DNA from: Vibrio algivorus
Lineage (GTDB): Bacteria > Pseudomonadota > Gammaproteobacteria > Enterobacterales > Vibrionaceae
Reading direction: 5' to 3'
Assembly: GCF_002218005.2 (NCBI RefSeq)
Contig: NZ_AP018678.1
Location: 248,001 to 312,000, forward strand
DNA: 64,000 nucleotides
The notes under the pieces were generated by a model. That model was given only the letters and a program-made list of their open reading frames with translations, had not been told where the DNA came from and did no database searches. Both the position numbers and the translations under genes were made by a program. Below, in pieces: positions 62,567 to 64,000 of the stretch. The first letter of the stretch is position 1. Each line of letters opens with the position of its first letter.

Positions 62567-64000
62567 ATGGCATTTGCGTTAGGTCAGCGTTGGATTAGTG
62601 ATACAGAAAGCGATTTAGGATTAGGAACAGTCGTCGGGCTTGATGCTCGTACTGTGACCTTGATGTTTGCTGCATCAGAAGAAAACCGTTTATATGCCCG
62701 TAATGATGCGCCGATCACTCGAGTGGTGTTTAATGTCGGTGATGTTATTGAAAGCCAAGAAGGTTGGACCTTAAAAGTTGAGCATGTCGAAGTAAAAGAT
62801 GATGTGATTAGCTATATCGGTAGTCGCCAAGATAACCAAGAAAGCGATGTTGTATTACGTGAAATTTTCTTAAACCACCAAATTCGCTTTAATAAACCGC
62901 AAGATAAATTGTTTGCTGGTCAAATTGATCGTATGGATAACTTTGTTTTGCGCTACAACGCGTTAACTAATCAATATCAACAACATAAAAGTCCAATGCG
63001 TGGTCTATGTGGTATGCGTGCTGGCCTTATCCCTCATCAACTTTATATTGCTCATGAAGTGGGGCGTCGTCATGCGCCTCGTGTTCTACTTGCCGATGAA
63101 GTGGGTCTAGGTAAAACCATTGAAGCGGGCATGATCATTCACCAACAAGTATTAACCGGTCGTTCTGAGCGAATTTTAATTGTGGTGCCAGAAACCTTGC
63201 AGCATCAATGGTTAGTCGAAATGATGCGTCGTTTCAACCTGCATTTTTCGGTATTCGATGAAGAGCGTTGCCTAGAGTCACAAGCTGATGCTTTAAATCC
63301 ATTCGATACTCAGCAATATGTCTTATGTTCATTAGATTTCTTGAAAAAGAATGAAAAACGTTTCAACCAAGCACTGGAAGCAGATTGGGATTTATTGGTA
63401 GTAGATGAAGCACATCACTTAGAGTGGAGTGTTGACGCACCAAGCCGTGAATATCAGATGATCGAAGGCTTAGCAGCAAAAATTGCTGGTGTCCTTCTTC
63501 TTACGGCAACTCCAGAGCAACTTGGGCATGAAAGTCACTTTGCTCGGCTGCGTTTGCTTGATTCCGACCGCTTTTTTGATTACCCCACTTTTGTTAAAGA
63601 AGAGCAGCAATACGCACCGGTTGCTGAAGCCGTAGCAAGTTTGGAGTCTGGCAAGCCGCTCACTAACGATCAAAAAAATAGCATCACTGAATTATTATCA
63701 GAGCAAGATGCCGAGCCTCTATTTAGAATTTTAGATGGTTGTAGCTCACAGGCTGAATTTGATGTAGAACAGAAAACCTTAGCTCGCCAAGAGTTGATTG
63801 ATAACTTAATGGATCGTCATGGCACAGGGCGTATTTTGTTCCGTAATACTCGTGCCGCAATCCAAGGTTTTCCTGAACGCCACGTACACATGTTAGAAAT
63901 GCCAATGCCTGAGCAATACACGCGAGCGATGCGAGTTTCTAAGATGATGGATGGCGAACTTCCAGAGCAAGCGCAAGCACTGAAAAACTTATATCCAGAA
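62567..64000 (+). CDS. rapA: RNA polymerase-associated protein RapA, N-terminal part (cut by window edge)
   Basis: The first 478 codons of the Swi2/Snf2 ATPase RapA (HepA), which recycles RNA polymerase. MAFALGQRWISDTESDLGLGTVVGLD is the N-terminal Tudor-like domain start. The helicase core has LLADEVGLGKTIEAGMII (motif I), LIVVVPETLQHQWLVEM (Ia) and LLVVDEAHHLEW (DEAH box II), followed by LLLTATPEQLG (III). The reading frame stays open to the window end. A weak AAGGT precedes ATG. Confidence 0.96.
   Translation, partial: MAFALGQRWISDTESDLGLGTVVGLDARTVTLMFAASEENRLYARNDAPITRVVFNVGDVIESQEGWTLKVEHVEVKDDVISYIGSRQDNQESDVVLREIFLNHQIRFNKPQDKLFAGQIDRMDNFVLRYNALTNQYQQHKSPMRGLCGMRAGLIPHQLYIAHEVGRRHAPRVLLADEVGLGKTIEAGMIIHQQVLTGRSERILIVVPETLQHQWLVEMMRRFNLHFSVFDEERCLESQADALNPFDTQQYVLCSLDFLKKNEKRFNQALEADWDLLVVDEAHHLEWSVDAPSREYQMIEGLAAKIAGVLLLTATPEQLGHESHFARLRLLDSDRFFDYPTFVKEEQQYAPVAEAVASLESGKPLTNDQKNSITELLSEQDAEPLFRILDGCSSQAEFDVEQKTLARQELIDNLMDRHGTGRILFRNTRAAIQGFPERHVHMLEMPMPEQYTRAMRVSKMMDGELPEQAQALKNLYPE

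Overview
The window is a 64 kb stretch of a gammaproteobacterial chromosome that looks like a member of the Vibrionaceae, probably Vibrio. I base this on moderate AT content, the gene order crp-prkB-yheU-yheS-kef-slyD-fkpA-tus-str-S10-spc-alpha, a cobA-cysDN-SLC13-cysC cluster beside a DUF2796/DUF3299 zinc locus, and ERIC and short palindromic intergenic repeats. No species can be named from the sequence alone. It is core chromosome: I see no prophage, transposase, integron, CRISPR array, toxin-antitoxin pair, tRNA or rRNA gene.

Layout. 1-12.1 kb: the 5' end of crp, prkB, yheU, a DUF3187 outer-membrane protein, a TIGR02444 protein and yheS on the minus strand; then kefG-kefB-yheV, slyD, slyX (minus), fkpA and yheO-tusDCB. 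12.1-16.8 kb: the str operon (rpsL, rpsG, fusA) and tuf. 16.9-30.9 kb: the S10, spc and alpha ribosomal-protein operons with secY and rpoA, including the small genes rpmD and rpmJ. 31-33.5 kb: a DUF2780 protein, fklB, a ytfB/opacity-associated-protein-like gene and elaA. 33.7-39.5 kb: sulfate assimilation (cobA, cysD, cysN, an SLC13 permease, cysC). 39.6-43.2 kb: a minus-strand zinc locus (DUF2796, ABC ATPase, FtsX-like permease, DUF3299) behind a near-ideal Zur operator. 43.4-55.9 kb: ytfJ, ytfK, msrA, tamA-tamB-ytfP, a DUF2799 lipoprotein, ppa, fbp, mpl and ubiX, an order close to the E. coli ytf-ppa-fbp-mpl region. 56-59.6 kb: a TPP riboswitch followed by thiB-thiP-thiQ. 59.6-64 kb: an unrecognised six-segment membrane protein, a PIN-PhoH protein and the first 478 codons of rapA.

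The genes mostly serve translation and its control: ribosomal proteins, elongation factors, tRNA 2-thiolation (TusBCD), stringent-response modulation (YtfK) and RNA polymerase (RpoA, RapA). Alongside these are envelope biogenesis (TamAB), sulfate-to-PAPS conversion with siroheme supply, and uptake of zinc and thiamine. Recognisable regulation includes a CRP box before crp, strong promoters for the str, tuf and S10 units, an S4-type pseudoknot leader before rpsM, the Zur box and the TPP riboswitch.

I did not find a convincing undescribed system. The best leads are the zinc locus with its 16-copy in-frame GTCGTG microsatellite, a family of palindromic repeats present in 162-, 33- and 23-bp forms (one touching the TPP riboswitch), and a run of hairpins between rpsG and fusA.
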